Part shown: piece after piece, positions 1 to 11,036 of the stretch
Numbering within the stretch: position 1 is the stretch's first letter
How the letters are laid out: every line of letters begins with the position of its first letter
Notes under the pieces: model-generated
Told to the model about the DNA's origin: nothing
Database searches by the model: none
Seen by the model: only the letters and a program-made list of their open reading frames with translations
Source of the DNA: Abelmoschus esculentus
Lineage: Eukaryota; Streptophyta; Magnoliopsida; Malvales; Malvaceae
Assembly: GCA_035048815.1 (NCBI GenBank)
Contig: JAUCBN010000038.1
Location: forward strand, 15,128,501-15,192,500
Direction: 5' to 3'
Length of the DNA: 64,000 nucleotides
Position numbers and translations under genes: made by a program

Positions 1-20
1 AATTTGAAATTTTTGAGAGG

Positions 21-918
21 TTTAACTAAATTTTTAAAAAAAATGTAAAAGAAATTAAATAAAATATTATATATATATATAGAAATGATTTTTAAAAAAA
101 AGAGCTAAATTTATTTTCTATAATGAAAAAATACATAATTATTGCATTTGACTCTTAAACCTATTTTGATCGGCCGTGATTCAAAATATTAAATTTAATA
201 ACTAAACTTTAAACATTGAATGATTACGGTAATTCATTCTTTATTTTTTATGGCATCCATTCACCAGCGAGCAAAAAAACTTCTTCATGATTTGAATGGA
301 AAATTGCTTTATCGATAGAAGAGAAATAATATATTAAAAAATAGATATCATTTTTCGATGAAAGAGGAAGATCGACAAAAAATATTTTCCCTTAATTCGT
401 AAATTTTAAGGCATTTTTTGGCGAATTAAAAGTCGGTTTCGAATTCAGAGGATGAAACAAAATGGTTAGTGAAAATTGAGACAGAATAACTTCTATCAAT
501 GTTAATGTCTAAATTTTAATGACCAAAATAAATTAAGAGTATAATTCAATAATGATTTAGTTAATTTATTTTGAATGAGAAGTCAAATATGAATGGTCTA
601 ATTAAATCTCTCATTCTAGCAATTTTCGTTTATAGATAATTTTTTATCAGAAAATGCTATAAATATATTAATGTAAATTATATATTAAATATCATTATAT
701 GTTTTATTTTTAAACTTTTGATCAGTCTAGTCCACATGTAATGTTGGTCCAAGTATAATAAGTAAGACAAGAGAAATGATTTGAGGAACTCGATTTATTA
801 TGTCATTCATAATTCCTCTAATAAACATTCATCTATTTCAGTGTAATTTTTATATAACTACTCATTCCTTAGTTACATGTAAGAAAAATGTGAAGATCTA
901 CGTTAAAAATAACATAAA
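21..918. repeat. Direct duplication, copy 1 (about 0.9 kb)
   Basis: This stretch recurs at 2524-3433 in the same orientation with only scattered differences. Copy 1 stops at 918, while copy 2 continues into more of the same repeat. It is AT-rich and has no credible coding potential. Its last 160 bases resemble the MITE-like unit at 4930-5255. The left end starts only about 20 bases inside the window. Confidence 0.85.
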
Positions 919-1263
919 TGATTTTGTGCCATTGTGCATGACATTCGGTTCATATGTTGAACACATTATGGATGCATTATGAGCTGAAAATGAATTGGAA
1001 TAATGTAGTTATTTGCCTTAAAATTAATGGTGCCATTAGGCATGACTTTTGGTTCATTTATTGAACACATTATGGATGCATTATGAGCAACAAATTAGCA
1101 TGCATATTTGAACTTGATATTGGCTTAGTGACACTAACTTTAGATTCGAATATGAATGACATGTCATTAGAATTGAGTGCACTATAAATATTATGAAATA
1201 AAGAAAAGATGCCTAGACATAACAAGGGAGACTATGTGTCCAACCGTACGTGGTAGTGCTTAT

Positions 1264-1351
1264 AATGGTGACTTCGTGTCATGTCAATGGTGACTTCGTG
1301 TCATGTCAATGGTGACTCCGTGTCATGTCAATGGTGACTTTGTGTCATGAC
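1264..1351. repeat. 22-bp minisatellite, four units
   Basis: The unit aatggtgacttcgtgtcatg plus two bases (tc) starts at 1264, 1286, 1308 and 1330. The third and fourth units carry single-base changes. There are no spacers, so this is a tandem repeat. Confidence 0.9.
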
Positions 1352-2087
1352 GAGACTAAGGGTCTCTAATCAATGGATCCGTGTATTCGATGAACTTAAG
1401 GTTCACAATAAGTGATCACTAGAAAGCCAATATGCATACATGGATTAAAACGGAACATTGTGCATCATTCATGAAATGTATTGATAATGTTATGCATACT
1501 TAAGGAAATGTTTCGGTATTATGAACATGAACATAAAACGTTATGCATGATTTAGTGATACATTACAAGCTATGGTTTTGATATGATTTTGAATTGATGC
1601 ATAGATGATTTTGTTAGAGCTTCTTCATTAAGCATGTTGTGCTTAAGCTCTCTTTTCATCTTTGCAGAGAATTAGAGACTCGTGAGGCTGCATTTGGAGC
1701 AAGAGAACCAAGAAGAAAGTTTACATATTTTTAGTATGTTTTGGCAAATAAGTTGGGGCTTGGCAATGTAAAAATCAATCCCATTTGAGAGAGTGTTTTG
1801 CTTTGGTTAATGTTTGTAATAAGACTTTAATTTGCCTTGATTGATAATTGATGGATTATAGAATTGATTTTGATTATTGAAGCATGTGCATGCATGAACA
1901 TTCTTGTTTTTAACCATATTTTAGGAAGCATGCCTATAGGTTAATTTGGGGTGTTTGAGGTTAACAATTGTGTGTTAATAATGATACATGTGATTAGGGA
2001 AGCTTGCATATAGTTAAGAGTAAGTATGAACATGATTACAAGGTTGTTTTACCCCTTTAAATGCTCGAAATATTGAACATGAGCAAG

Positions 2088-2292
2088 GGGTATCGAAACA
2101 CCCTTTGGTGGTATCGATACCCCAAGGCATAAAAAGGGAAAGCATCGAACCACGGTCCGATCAATTATGCCACTGGACGCAGGTGTATCGGTACCATCCA
2201 AGGTGGTATCGATACCACCAGCCTTCGATAGGCTTATTTGATTATCCAACGTCAAGGTATCAATACCGGCATTAAAGGTATCGATACCCCTG
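2088..2292. repeat. Cluster of ggtatcgatacc palindromes
   Basis: At least five copies or near copies of ggtatcga(t/a)ac(c/a) lie within 205 bases, for example at 2089-2100, 2110-2121, 2205-2217 and 2274-2286. The same motif clusters in the LTR at 60750-61190, which suggests a shared retrotransposon U3 origin. Confidence 0.6.
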
Positions 2293-2523
2293 ATCGAAGT
2301 GTGATAATTTTAGTGTTGTAACGCATGTTAGGCCGAATAATTTACCGTAATTGAATTTAGATGCTATGTATACCATTCTGAGCTATTATATCACCATGAT
2401 GCAAGATATCAACTCAATTTCACATTAATTAAACCAAGTTAGATGTAGTACCAAGGTTTATACCTGTTTCACAATTAGGACCTTAATCAATGAAACATGA
2501 AATTGATGATGCTATGATGGTCC

Positions 2524-3433
2524 GATTTAACTAAATTTAAAAAATATGTAAAAGAAATTAAATAAAATATTTTAAATATATATATATATATAGAAATGAT
2601 TTTTTTTAAAAAAAAAAACTAAATTTATTTTCTATAATGAAAAAATACATAATTATTGGATTTGACTCTTTAACCTATTTTGATCGGCCGTGATTCAAAA
2701 TATTAAATTTAATAACTAAACTTTAAACATTGAATGATTACGGTAATTCATTCTTTATTTTTTTATGGCATCCATTCACCAGCGAGCAAAAAAACTTCTT
2801 CAGGATTTGAATGATAAATTGCTTTATCGATAGAAGAGAAATAATATATTAAAAAATAGATATCATTTTTCGATGAAAGAGGAAGATCGACAAAAAATGT
2901 TTTTCCTTAATTCGTAAATTTTAAGGCATTTTTTGGCGAATTAAAAGTCGGTTTCGAATTCAGAGGATGAAACAAAATGGTTAGTGAAAATTGAGACAAA
3001 ATAACTTCTATCAATATTAATGTCTAAATTTTAATGACCAAAATAAATTAAGAGTATAATTCAATAATGATTTACTTAATTTATTTTGAATGAGAAGTCA
3101 AATATGAATGGTCTAATTAAATCTCTCATTCTAGCAATTTTCGTTTATAGATAATTTTTTATCAGAAAATGCTATAAATATATTAATGTAAATTATATAT
3201 TAAATATCATTATATGTTTTATTTTTAAACTTTTGATCAGTCTAGTCCACGTGTAATGCTGGTCCAAGTATAATAAGTAAGACAAGAGAAATAATTTGAG
3301 GAACTCGATTTATTACGTCATTCATGATTCCTCTAATAAACATTCATCTATTTCAGTGTAATTTTTATATAACTACTCATTCCTTAGTTACATGTAAGAA
3401 AAATGTGAAGATCTACATTAAACATAACATAAA
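2524..3433. repeat. Direct duplication, copy 2
   Basis: Near-identical partner of 21-918. It continues past 3433 into a further 75 bases of MITE-like sequence, so this copy is the more complete one. Short reading frames here are repeat-derived. Confidence 0.85.
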
Positions 3434-3509
3434 TTTTTCATTAGATGAAACTATGAATGATGGAATGAGTCAGAATCACCTAATAAAGTTTTTATGCGAC
3501 ACTATTTAA

Positions 3510-3865
3510 TATAAGTAATTGCAACATATTTTTATTTGGTCACTGTAATAAGAGTAATTGTGACGATTTTATTTTTCACAAATAAATTCTCACTAAAAAT
3601 CTACAATTATAACACAAAATTTATTGTCACTAAAACTTTGATACATAATAGTGACGATATGTGAAGTGATCACTATTATTTAATATTTGTTATGACGATA
3701 AAATTGTTTATCACTTAAGATTTTACATTTTATTAAGATAAATTTTTTCACCAATCAAAATTAAAAGTAATAAAAAATTAGATATTGTCACAATAATAAA
3801 TAAAATTTAAAATTATAAAATATTAAAATTAACATTAACTACTTTGTTCGCTCTCCTCATTACCC
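3510..3865. other. AT-rich intergenic DNA
   Basis: No gene seen. Several gtgacgat and tcactaaaa words recur between 3555 and 3720, which resembles the subterminal repeats of CACTA-type DNA transposons, but I see no terminal ends. Confidence 0.3.
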
Positions 3866-4261
3866 CTAATACTTTTTAACTTGATCATTCAATTCTTAAT
3901 TATAAATAATTCGATTAAAACTTACAAATGTTCGCTCTCCTCATTATCCCCTAATTTAAGTGATCTCGACTCAATAATGCTTATTCGGATCAGAGTCGAG
4001 GATCAGAACTCCCTCAATAATCGATTCAAGATCGATCCATTGATTAAGAATCGAAATAAAGGGTACAATATGATTCTTACAGGGGCAGCTTTCATGGATA
4101 CTTCAAACGGTATTGGAGCAAGCAAGCTAAGCTGGGGAGAGAAGTGGTCGACACATATTCGATGCTTTTGAGATGAGTGTAATGAGGAGAGCGAGTATCT
4201 GTAGGTTTTAATTGAATTATTTATAATTAAGAATTGAATGATCAAGTTAAAAAAATATTAG
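3866..4261. mobile_element. Foldback/MITE with ~75-bp terminal inverted repeats
   Basis: The arms 3866-3945 and 4185-4261 are inverted copies with few mismatches; they share aacttgatcattcaattctt and ctcgctctcctcatta. Because of this, both strands open a reading frame with the same first residues, which is an artefact of the palindrome. The core of about 240 bases is unrecognised. Confidence 0.75.
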
Positions 4262-4929
4262 ATACTTATCGAAAAAATTATAGTTTGGATACCTATTTAT
4301 AAATTAAACAATTTTTTTAACGGTGTTACTTTAAAATATACTTAATTTAAATCATAACATCATACTTAATTGTTATCACTATGCATAGAGATAATATACT
4401 TAATTTAAATCATAAATTAATACAACACTCAAACGTATTTAATGTTGATTTGATCTATGATTCGGACTTATAATCACTCTTATTAAATAATTTATTAACT
4501 AATTTAAACACACTAAGTATTAATGCACATTTAATTAAAGTTTATATTCAACTAAAAACATTTAATTAAATTTAATATTTCAAAGGACATCCGTTCCACA
4601 ACTACAGTACTCAAACCGTAATTTCCTTTGACATATGCTGCTGATATCTGAATTACTATGTAGACTATTTTTATATCGTTAGAATTATCCAATTATTACT
4701 ATTTTATTGTTTTTTTAATCATTAACACATTTAAATGGCCACTTTTTAAAATATGTTCTTTAAGAAAAATAACATAGAATAATATAAGTAAAGATTTATT
4801 GGATAAAATTTAAAATGTGTGATAGTTTTTTATTAGTTGAGGCTAAAATAATGACGAAGAAAGTATGTGATATGATTTATAAAATGATGAGTCTAAATTA
4901 ATTATAATGCATGTGTATTTTAAACTTTG
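4262..4929. other. AT-rich intergenic DNA
   Basis: No gene, RNA or clear element seen. Confidence 0.3.
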
Positions 4930-5255
4930 GATCAATCTGATCCACATGTAATAAGTAAGACGAGAAATTATTCGATGGATCCATCTCATCGCATTATTTA
5001 TGATTTACATATAATAATGGTCCAAGTGTAATGAGTAAGATAAGAAAAATCGTTTAATGAATTTAACTCACCACGTCATTAATGGTCTATCCAATAAATA
5101 TTCATCTATTTCAGTATAATTTTTATATAGCTACTCACTTCTTAATTACATCCAAGGAAAAGGTGAAATCCATCTTTTAAAAAATAACATAAAAAATTTT
5201 ATTATATGAGATCATGAATGCTGGAATGAGTCACAACTATCTAATAATATTTTGT
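4930..5255. repeat. Diverged MITE-like repeat
   Basis: Related to 730-918 and 3240-3500. All share the tggtccaagt...aagta, cattcatctatttcagt and ctactca...ttacat blocks in the same order. The accacgtcat word links it loosely to the MITE family at 25.2, 39.1, 43.4 and 50.5 kb. Confidence 0.55.
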
Positions 5256-6934
5256 AAGACGTAAATATAAAAAATTAAAACCTTTCAAACTTAAACAAAA
5301 AAACACTTAGAATATGTCTAAAAAGAATAATATAATTTTTTATTAGTTTGCTTTTACAAATTCCGCTAAAGAACATGTTTCTAGTAGCGTTTATTTTTTG
5401 TAGTGTTTGTAAAAATAAACGCCACTAAAGATCTTGACTTTTTATTCCTTAAAATGCTGTGAACAATTGCAACGTTGGTTTTTGCGGCGCTTCTTTGAAA
5501 GTCACTAAATATTTTAGCGACACTTAAAAGCGCTGTTAAAATAGAATTTTCTTTTATGATTATTTTTAATTCAAGCTTTATCTTATTATCAAAGTTGATA
5601 AAGCCAAGCCTTTAAAATAAGAGAGCATGCTGTCCAATTAGAAGGAGTGACGATATTAAGAGAGGGTGAAGAGGGATGTTGTCTTTTTCCTTCTTTATTT
5701 TTCTTTGTTTATTCGAGTGATGGAAGGATTTTATTATTTGATATTTTGCTCATCCATGAACTAAATTAAGTTGGTTTGGGTTATTTTGTTTTATGAATTG
5801 GTTTTAATTTGAATTTTATCTACGTATTTGATGTTTTCTTAATCAAGGTTTGCTTATTATTGACATTTATTTGATTTACGAGAGAATTAGGAAAGGACCT
5901 CGTAAAACGATACATTTATCTAGATTCATGAAAATTATATTCATGAAACGAATAAGCACGGTTCAAACCAAGTGCGTGAGAACTAATCCGGCTTAAGGAT
6001 AAGTGTAAGATTTCAACGGTTAACAAAAGCGCAAGATTGATTGTTGTACACCTTTGATTAACGCATGAATGTATCATCAAAGATTGTTAGAGTTTTGAGT
6101 TAGGGATAACGAAGACCATTGAAGAACGATTTGTCGAACCTTGAGGATAGTCGCCCAAATTGCTCGAGCAATTTCCTTAGTTTCAATTGTCTAAGCATTC
6201 AATGAACTGACTAGGCAATCTGATTAATCCCAACTGCCGGAACAATTGAACGGCGTGAGCATTCACTTATAAGGAAGAATTCACTCGTCCATCATTCCAT
6301 AATTCAAGATAATACAACCTCATCTCTCATATTGATCACTCTAATTTACTTTAATTGCTTGTTCTATCAATTTACTTTATTTAATATTTTTATATAATTT
6401 AAAAATTTAACCAACTATTTTTAAGTCCAAAGTAATTCTTATTTTTAAATGAATAAAGAAAAAAATATTTTTTTCTCCTACTATTATAGTTAATGAGGCA
6501 AACTTCAAATATTCTTACATCAGATCATTTTTGTCGCGATACTAGAGTCTGATTAACTGACCCACGTAGCTTTAGTCAATGATTTTAGTCTAAGATTAAA
6601 GTACTCTTAACAATCACTAAATAACAATGTTTAGAACTTACAAAAACTCGTTCTAAAAATATCTAGGAATTTTCTTGTTGAAACGTGAGTACTTCAGATA
6701 GAGCTCATCTAGGGCTCAGATGCGTAGGCAATAAATTCCTATATCTGGTATTTTCTTTGAATTAAGTAAAGCAAAGATAAGTAAATTAATTATGAAGACA
6801 TAAAAAATTCTTACAGTTTTGGTATTTTCTTTGAATTAAGTAAAACTCAGATGTACCCACTTAAAAAAAATCCTATATTTGTGGGGTCATATATTTAATT
6901 ATAAATAGATATGTTTAGCAAATCTTTTCAAGCG
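5256..6934. other. Intergenic DNA, probably decayed transposon
   Basis: No coding exon recognised. 5360-5560 has gcgcc/gcgtt-rich short inverted words (agcgacactt, gcggcgctt) like CACTA subterminal repeats. 5880-6330 is less AT-rich and looks like old retroelement sequence, but shows no readable domain. Confidence 0.3.
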
Positions 6935-7007
6935 GTTCTTGTAGTCAAATGGATAAGGTGCTCGCCTCCTGAGCGGGCGATTGTGGGTTCGAGTCCCACC
7001 ATTAACG
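6935..7007 (+). tRNA. tRNA-Arg(CCT)-like gene, acceptor stem damaged
   Basis: The 73-nt stretch folds as a tRNA. It has a D arm with aaatggataa in the loop and an anticodon stem ctcgc/gcggg around loop ctcctga, giving anticodon CCT. The T arm is perfect (gtggg/cccac) and the B box is ggttcgagtcc. The discriminator base is G. The acceptor stem gttcttg/cattaac has two central mismatches (C4-T69, T5-T68), and the D stem gtc/ggt relies on wobble pairs. It may therefore be a tRNA pseudogene or a tRNA-derived repeat head rather than a working Arg tRNA. No terminator-like T run of four follows within the first 10 bases. Confidence 0.7.
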
Positions 7008-8136
7008 TGATATGGTTTTCCTCATCCTAAGCCAGAGATTTTGATTATTTTTTATCTCATTAGTTTAGGTCTCTACAATTTTAATATAGTTCTCTCTTAA
7101 TTCTTATCCCTATTTTATCATCTAAGATTAAAAAGAGATATAGTTCTAAAATGAAAACTAAATCACTGCAATGGTAACTTATATTTTTGCTTAGTATAAT
7201 TTCGAACACTGATTTTTAAAATCGATATACGATTTTTATTTATAAATTTTTGGTTACTCAAAAAAAATATAATTACACATTTAATCTACATTAATAATTC
7301 AGTATAACAATTGGGTAAATTCTTTTAATAAAGTAATAACACATATCAACGTCTAATTGAATGATTAATTTATTTAATTAAATTAAAATTAAAATCAAAT
7401 CAATATAATATATAATTATTAAAAATCAATGTTAATTATATAAATTCTTTTGACTGACATTTTACCTATTCAACGATATTTAATAAAAATTAAGTTTAAA
7501 TACATAAAAAAATTATATATAAAAAATATAAATAAAAATTAATAACTAAAGTCGCGAAAATATAAGTGATAACCTCAGATGAGCTATAATTGAAGACTAT
7601 GTTGCATTGATATGGATATGGAGACGAAAAACGATATTTTTTGAAATTATAGAGTACGAGTATGTCAGGGTACAACAAATATAAAATATTTTTTTAATAA
7701 TTATAATACAATCAAATTCATAAAAGAAGAAAAAATTAAAAATTATAAGAAATAAACAACAATATTAAAATTATAAATCTCAAAATATTAAACTAATAAT
7801 ATTTTATTTTAAATTGAGGTTATGAATATTTTAGTGGTTTGGATTAGGGATAGCAAAATAGGCGGACGGGTGCGGATACCCCTCCCTCATATCCATACCC
7901 ATAAAAAATTCTTATAAAAATAGGAAATACCTTATCTTTGAGTACGATTTAAACTATTGATTTATGAAATTAGAAGTAACCAATTAGATTTATAGCGACC
8001 TAAAACTAATCACCGATTCATTTTGAATATGTTGGCATAGGCCTTAAGACTCAAGTCTGCTGACAAACACAATCCTTTAAATCACAATTTGATGTTAAAT
8101 CTCAAGTTCCATTTACCCTTATAAAAATGTTTAACA
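7008..8136. other. AT-rich intergenic DNA
   Basis: No gene seen. Around 7848-7912 there is a gcggacgggtgcggataccc stretch like the ends of some plant hAT-type repeats, without a visible partner. Confidence 0.3.
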
Positions 8137-9177
8137 ATGCATCAGCCATGGGCGTCACTGTTAGTTTATGGGATCAAACGTATTGAAGGAAGGTCATGGC
8201 CTGCACCAATCAGAGGTAGAGGTACCACTATTTTTTAAAAAATCAATCTTTCAAATTAATGCATAAACCGAATACCCATATCTTATGTTGGAGTTATATT
8301 TCATGGGGTTCCTTTATTTTCTAGAAATGAACTAAAACGTGTTTGGGAATTTTTGGTATAGTACCAAATTTATGCTTTTTCTGGTTATAACTAAGTCATG
8401 GGGTTGATTGAAGAAAAGGTGCAGGTGTTATTGACTGTTTTAGTACTAAAACATGTTCTTATATTTGTTTTCTGTTGTTTTTATACAAAACATGCTTGTT
8501 AGGATTAAAAGCTTGTCCAAATTTGTTACTGTCTATGTTGCAGAAATTTTCCAACTCACAATTATGACTGTCTTGAGAAACAATTAAAGTTGATATATTT
8601 GCTCCATAATATGAAACTGGGGAGAGACCCTGAGGCAGTGAATTGAACGGGGTAGATTTTTAACTTTGATTTTTCTTTAGTTTACTATGATTAGATATTC
8701 AAGCTTTTGGTATGGAATAAGTTCTTCGTGTCCGGTTGAACCGGACTATTCCCGGTTGCAGAAGTATTTCTATATGACTCCAGCAAGGTGTTTTATGTTT
8801 CCATGCATTTTTAGCTAACTTACTTTCAAATGAAGCTTCCTCTAAGTAGAATATTATATTGTTGTTCCAGGGCGGCTTTGGATACATGCTGCCGGTAAAG
8901 TCCCGGATGAATCTACGATCAAAGCAATGGGAATCAACTTATAGACGACAAATCGACAATAGAATACCCAACGGTACTACGTTGAGGAAGAGGAAACAGT
9001 AGACGCAGTCAGCCTCCTGCATGTCTGAAACAGGACCCTGGTGCCCCATCTAAGGTAAGCAGTAAGTTGAACATGTCTGATACTTGTACTTAAGATTGCA
9101 GCATCTAATGTCTGATTGCTCCATGTTTATATGTATAGATTTTTGCTGTGGCATGAAGGGGGCTGAAGCCATCATGA
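8137..9177 (+). pseudogene. ASCH-domain (TRIP4/ASC-1-like) pseudogene
   Basis: 8137-8215 reads MHQPWASLLVYGIKRIEGRS followed by WPAPIRG, the conserved start of the ASCH domain of plant activating-signal-cointegrator-1-like proteins. A GT donor follows at 8216. The next exon, after ag at 8869-8870, continues in frame with RLWIHAAGKVPDESTIKAM to 8929. The expected rest of the ASCH domain is then missing. 8930-9054 shows frame-shifted pieces of what may be the C-terminal tail, ending in GAPSK before a gtaagc donor. 9139-9177 reads IFAVA, a stop, then RGLKPS and a stop. Intron borders survive, so this is a decayed genomic copy, not a retrocopy. ASCH proteins are proposed RNA-binding transcription or translation co-regulators; this copy cannot encode one. 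Family assignment is from memory. Confidence 0.55.
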
Positions 9178-9861
9178 ATCTCAAAGTTGTCAACTAGTTC
9201 TTGGGGCAAGGAGCTTGTAGAATTCATTTCCTTCATTAATCTTTTCCATTTTTATGTACAATGAAATTCTACATGAATGTTTCTGGTTCTTAGGGATTGA
9301 TTTATGGGATGAACTTTCATGGATGATTGTAATGTATGTACAACTAAATATTATATATATTTTAAAAATAAAATATTCTAAAATTTTTAAAATAGTTCTA
9401 AAATCTCTAAATCCTTAAATTTTGTGTAGCCGGCGATGAAATGAAGTGTCCTCCCCTCGTCGAATAATTCACACCATTTGTCATCTGTTATGTTGCCATT
9501 TATCTTTTGAATTGTTAAAATGCATCATTCAATGATTTTGCCTTCTTTTGATATTTTGCACGTCTATCGATTTCAAACGACATAGTAAGATAAATGATTG
9601 TGATGGTCCAATGATCGATGTGGTGGGATTTGGGTTTGAGAGGAGTTAGAGATTTTGAAATTTGAGGGTTATTTTGTGAAATTTATAAAATTTTTGAGGT
9701 TATTTTTAAAAAAATATATAAATTTTTAATCAATCAGATAATATCACAACAGTAAAACAACATCCGATTAGTTAAAATATATATAAAAAAAATGTTCTTC
9801 AAGTATTTTAAAATACCACGTCAACAAAGTGCCACATAACATCTCCATGTATCTCCTCGTG
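9178..9861. other. Intergenic DNA
   Basis: The first 150 bases may be the old 3' UTR of the ASCH pseudogene. The rest is AT-rich with no gene seen. Confidence 0.3.
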
Positions 9862-10312
9862 TAGAGATGGGCACGGGTTGAGTTGGATCGGATTTTCTAC
9901 GCACCTGCATCCAATCTAAAAATACATACCCGCCAACCGACCCGAATTTAGGGTGAAAAAAATTTAACCCGATTTTTAAGCTTTAAAATCTGATCCGAAT
10001 CATTAAAAATTTTAAATTTTAGAGACTTAATTGTAAAAAATAAAATTTAGGGATCTAATTGTAAATAAAATAAAATTTCAGTAACCTAATTATAAAAAAA
10101 TAATTTTAGTGACCTAATTATATAAAATATATTTAAAGAGAGATCATAATTACAAATATCCCTAAAATATATATGAAAAAAATTACATTATGAATCTCAG
10201 GTTAAATTTTTTTCACCCTAAAACCGACCCAAACCTAAATTTTCTTTAAAAAAAATGACCCGTTCGAACCGGATTGGATCGGGACCCGGGATCGAGTTCC
10301 GTGCCATCTCTA
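9862..10312. mobile_element. hAT-type MITE, 451 bp, 8-bp target duplication
   Basis: Begins tagagatgggcacggg and ends ccgtgccatctcta, an imperfect terminal inverted repeat. It is flanked by tcctcgtg (9854-9861) and tcctcatg (10313-10320), 8-bp target-site duplications with one mismatch. The arms carry gacccga/tcgggt-type subterminal repeats (9925-9945 and 10215-10285). The size and 8-bp duplication fit a non-autonomous hAT element. No coding capacity. Confidence 0.8.
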
Positions 10313-11036
10313 TCCTCATGCAATACAAATGTCACATCAGATTATTAAACGATTTTCATCCAACAAAAGTGACCAAAAGATCAAATATTGGGTCACTTTT
10401 AACTTTATGCCTTAATTGTGTTAAGAACTCATAAAATATCAGAAAAAAATAAATAAAAAAATCTAGAAAGCATCAATCGTAGTAGAAAAATAAAAGTCGA
10501 AAAAATATCTAAAAAATATTTTTAACAACGAAATAATAAAAAATATACGTGACCACGATTGAATGGTTACAAAAGGACATGCAACGAGAAAAAATTATAA
10601 ATAAAAAAATGGAAGAAATAAAAAGAAAAATATAGAACGAAGGGGAAAAAGAGAGAGAAATTCAGAGAATAGAGAAAAGATGCAACAGAAAGCAAAAAAA
10701 AATATATAATTAAAATATTTCGGGTCGGGTCGATCCGATCATCTGAAACTGCATTTTTCTAACACTGAATTTGCATTATAAACATTAATAGATCCATTCT
10801 AATAGTTGGTCCAATAACACTAACTCAAACTAACTCCGAAACCTCTATTTACTTCATCGAATACTAAATTCGTGTGATGTCGAAGAAGATACGGATCATA
10901 CGAGTATAAGAGGCCTCCGATGATCGTAATCAAGTTGGACCGACCATCGTCAACGACAAAGAAACTGTGTGACTTTCACCTTCAATCCAATAAGTTTTCA
11001 AAGCAGGAAATTAAAGTGCATTTTTCTAAACTATGT
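10313..11036. other. Intergenic DNA downstream of the CDP-DAG synthase gene
   Basis: No separate gene seen. The part nearest 11036 is presumably the 3' UTR of the minus-strand gene. 10480-10720 is A-rich low-complexity sequence. Confidence 0.35.

Larger units (their letters stand above)
919..2523. other. Non-coding spacer between the duplicate copies, probably LTR-derived
   Basis: No gene seen. It holds a roughly 110-base tandem pair (about 919-1091, each ending in ttatggatgcattatgagc), the 22-bp minisatellite, and a cluster of tatcgatac palindromes at 2088-2292. The same palindromes occur in the LTR at 60.75-61.2 kb, so this may be part of an LTR whose ends I cannot place. Confidence 0.4.

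Noticed and set aside
800..982. Short open frame, with a near-identical relative at 3324-3509
   Set aside because: Both lie in duplicated MITE-like sequence, have no domain, and the copies diverge after the repeat ends. Not genes.
1264..1351. Regular 22-bp repeats, CRISPR-like at first sight
   Set aside because: Units are adjacent with no spacers, and the genome is a plant; it is a minisatellite.
3881..4245. Two overlapping frames on opposite strands starting with the same residues
   Set aside because: Direct result of the terminal inverted repeats of the foldback at 3866-4261.
8548..8634. A readable stretch (YDCLEKQLKLIYLLHNMKLG) with a possible GT donor in the ASCH pseudogene intron
   Set aside because: The neighbouring ASCH exons splice in frame without it, and it matches nothing I know. 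Chance frame in an intron.
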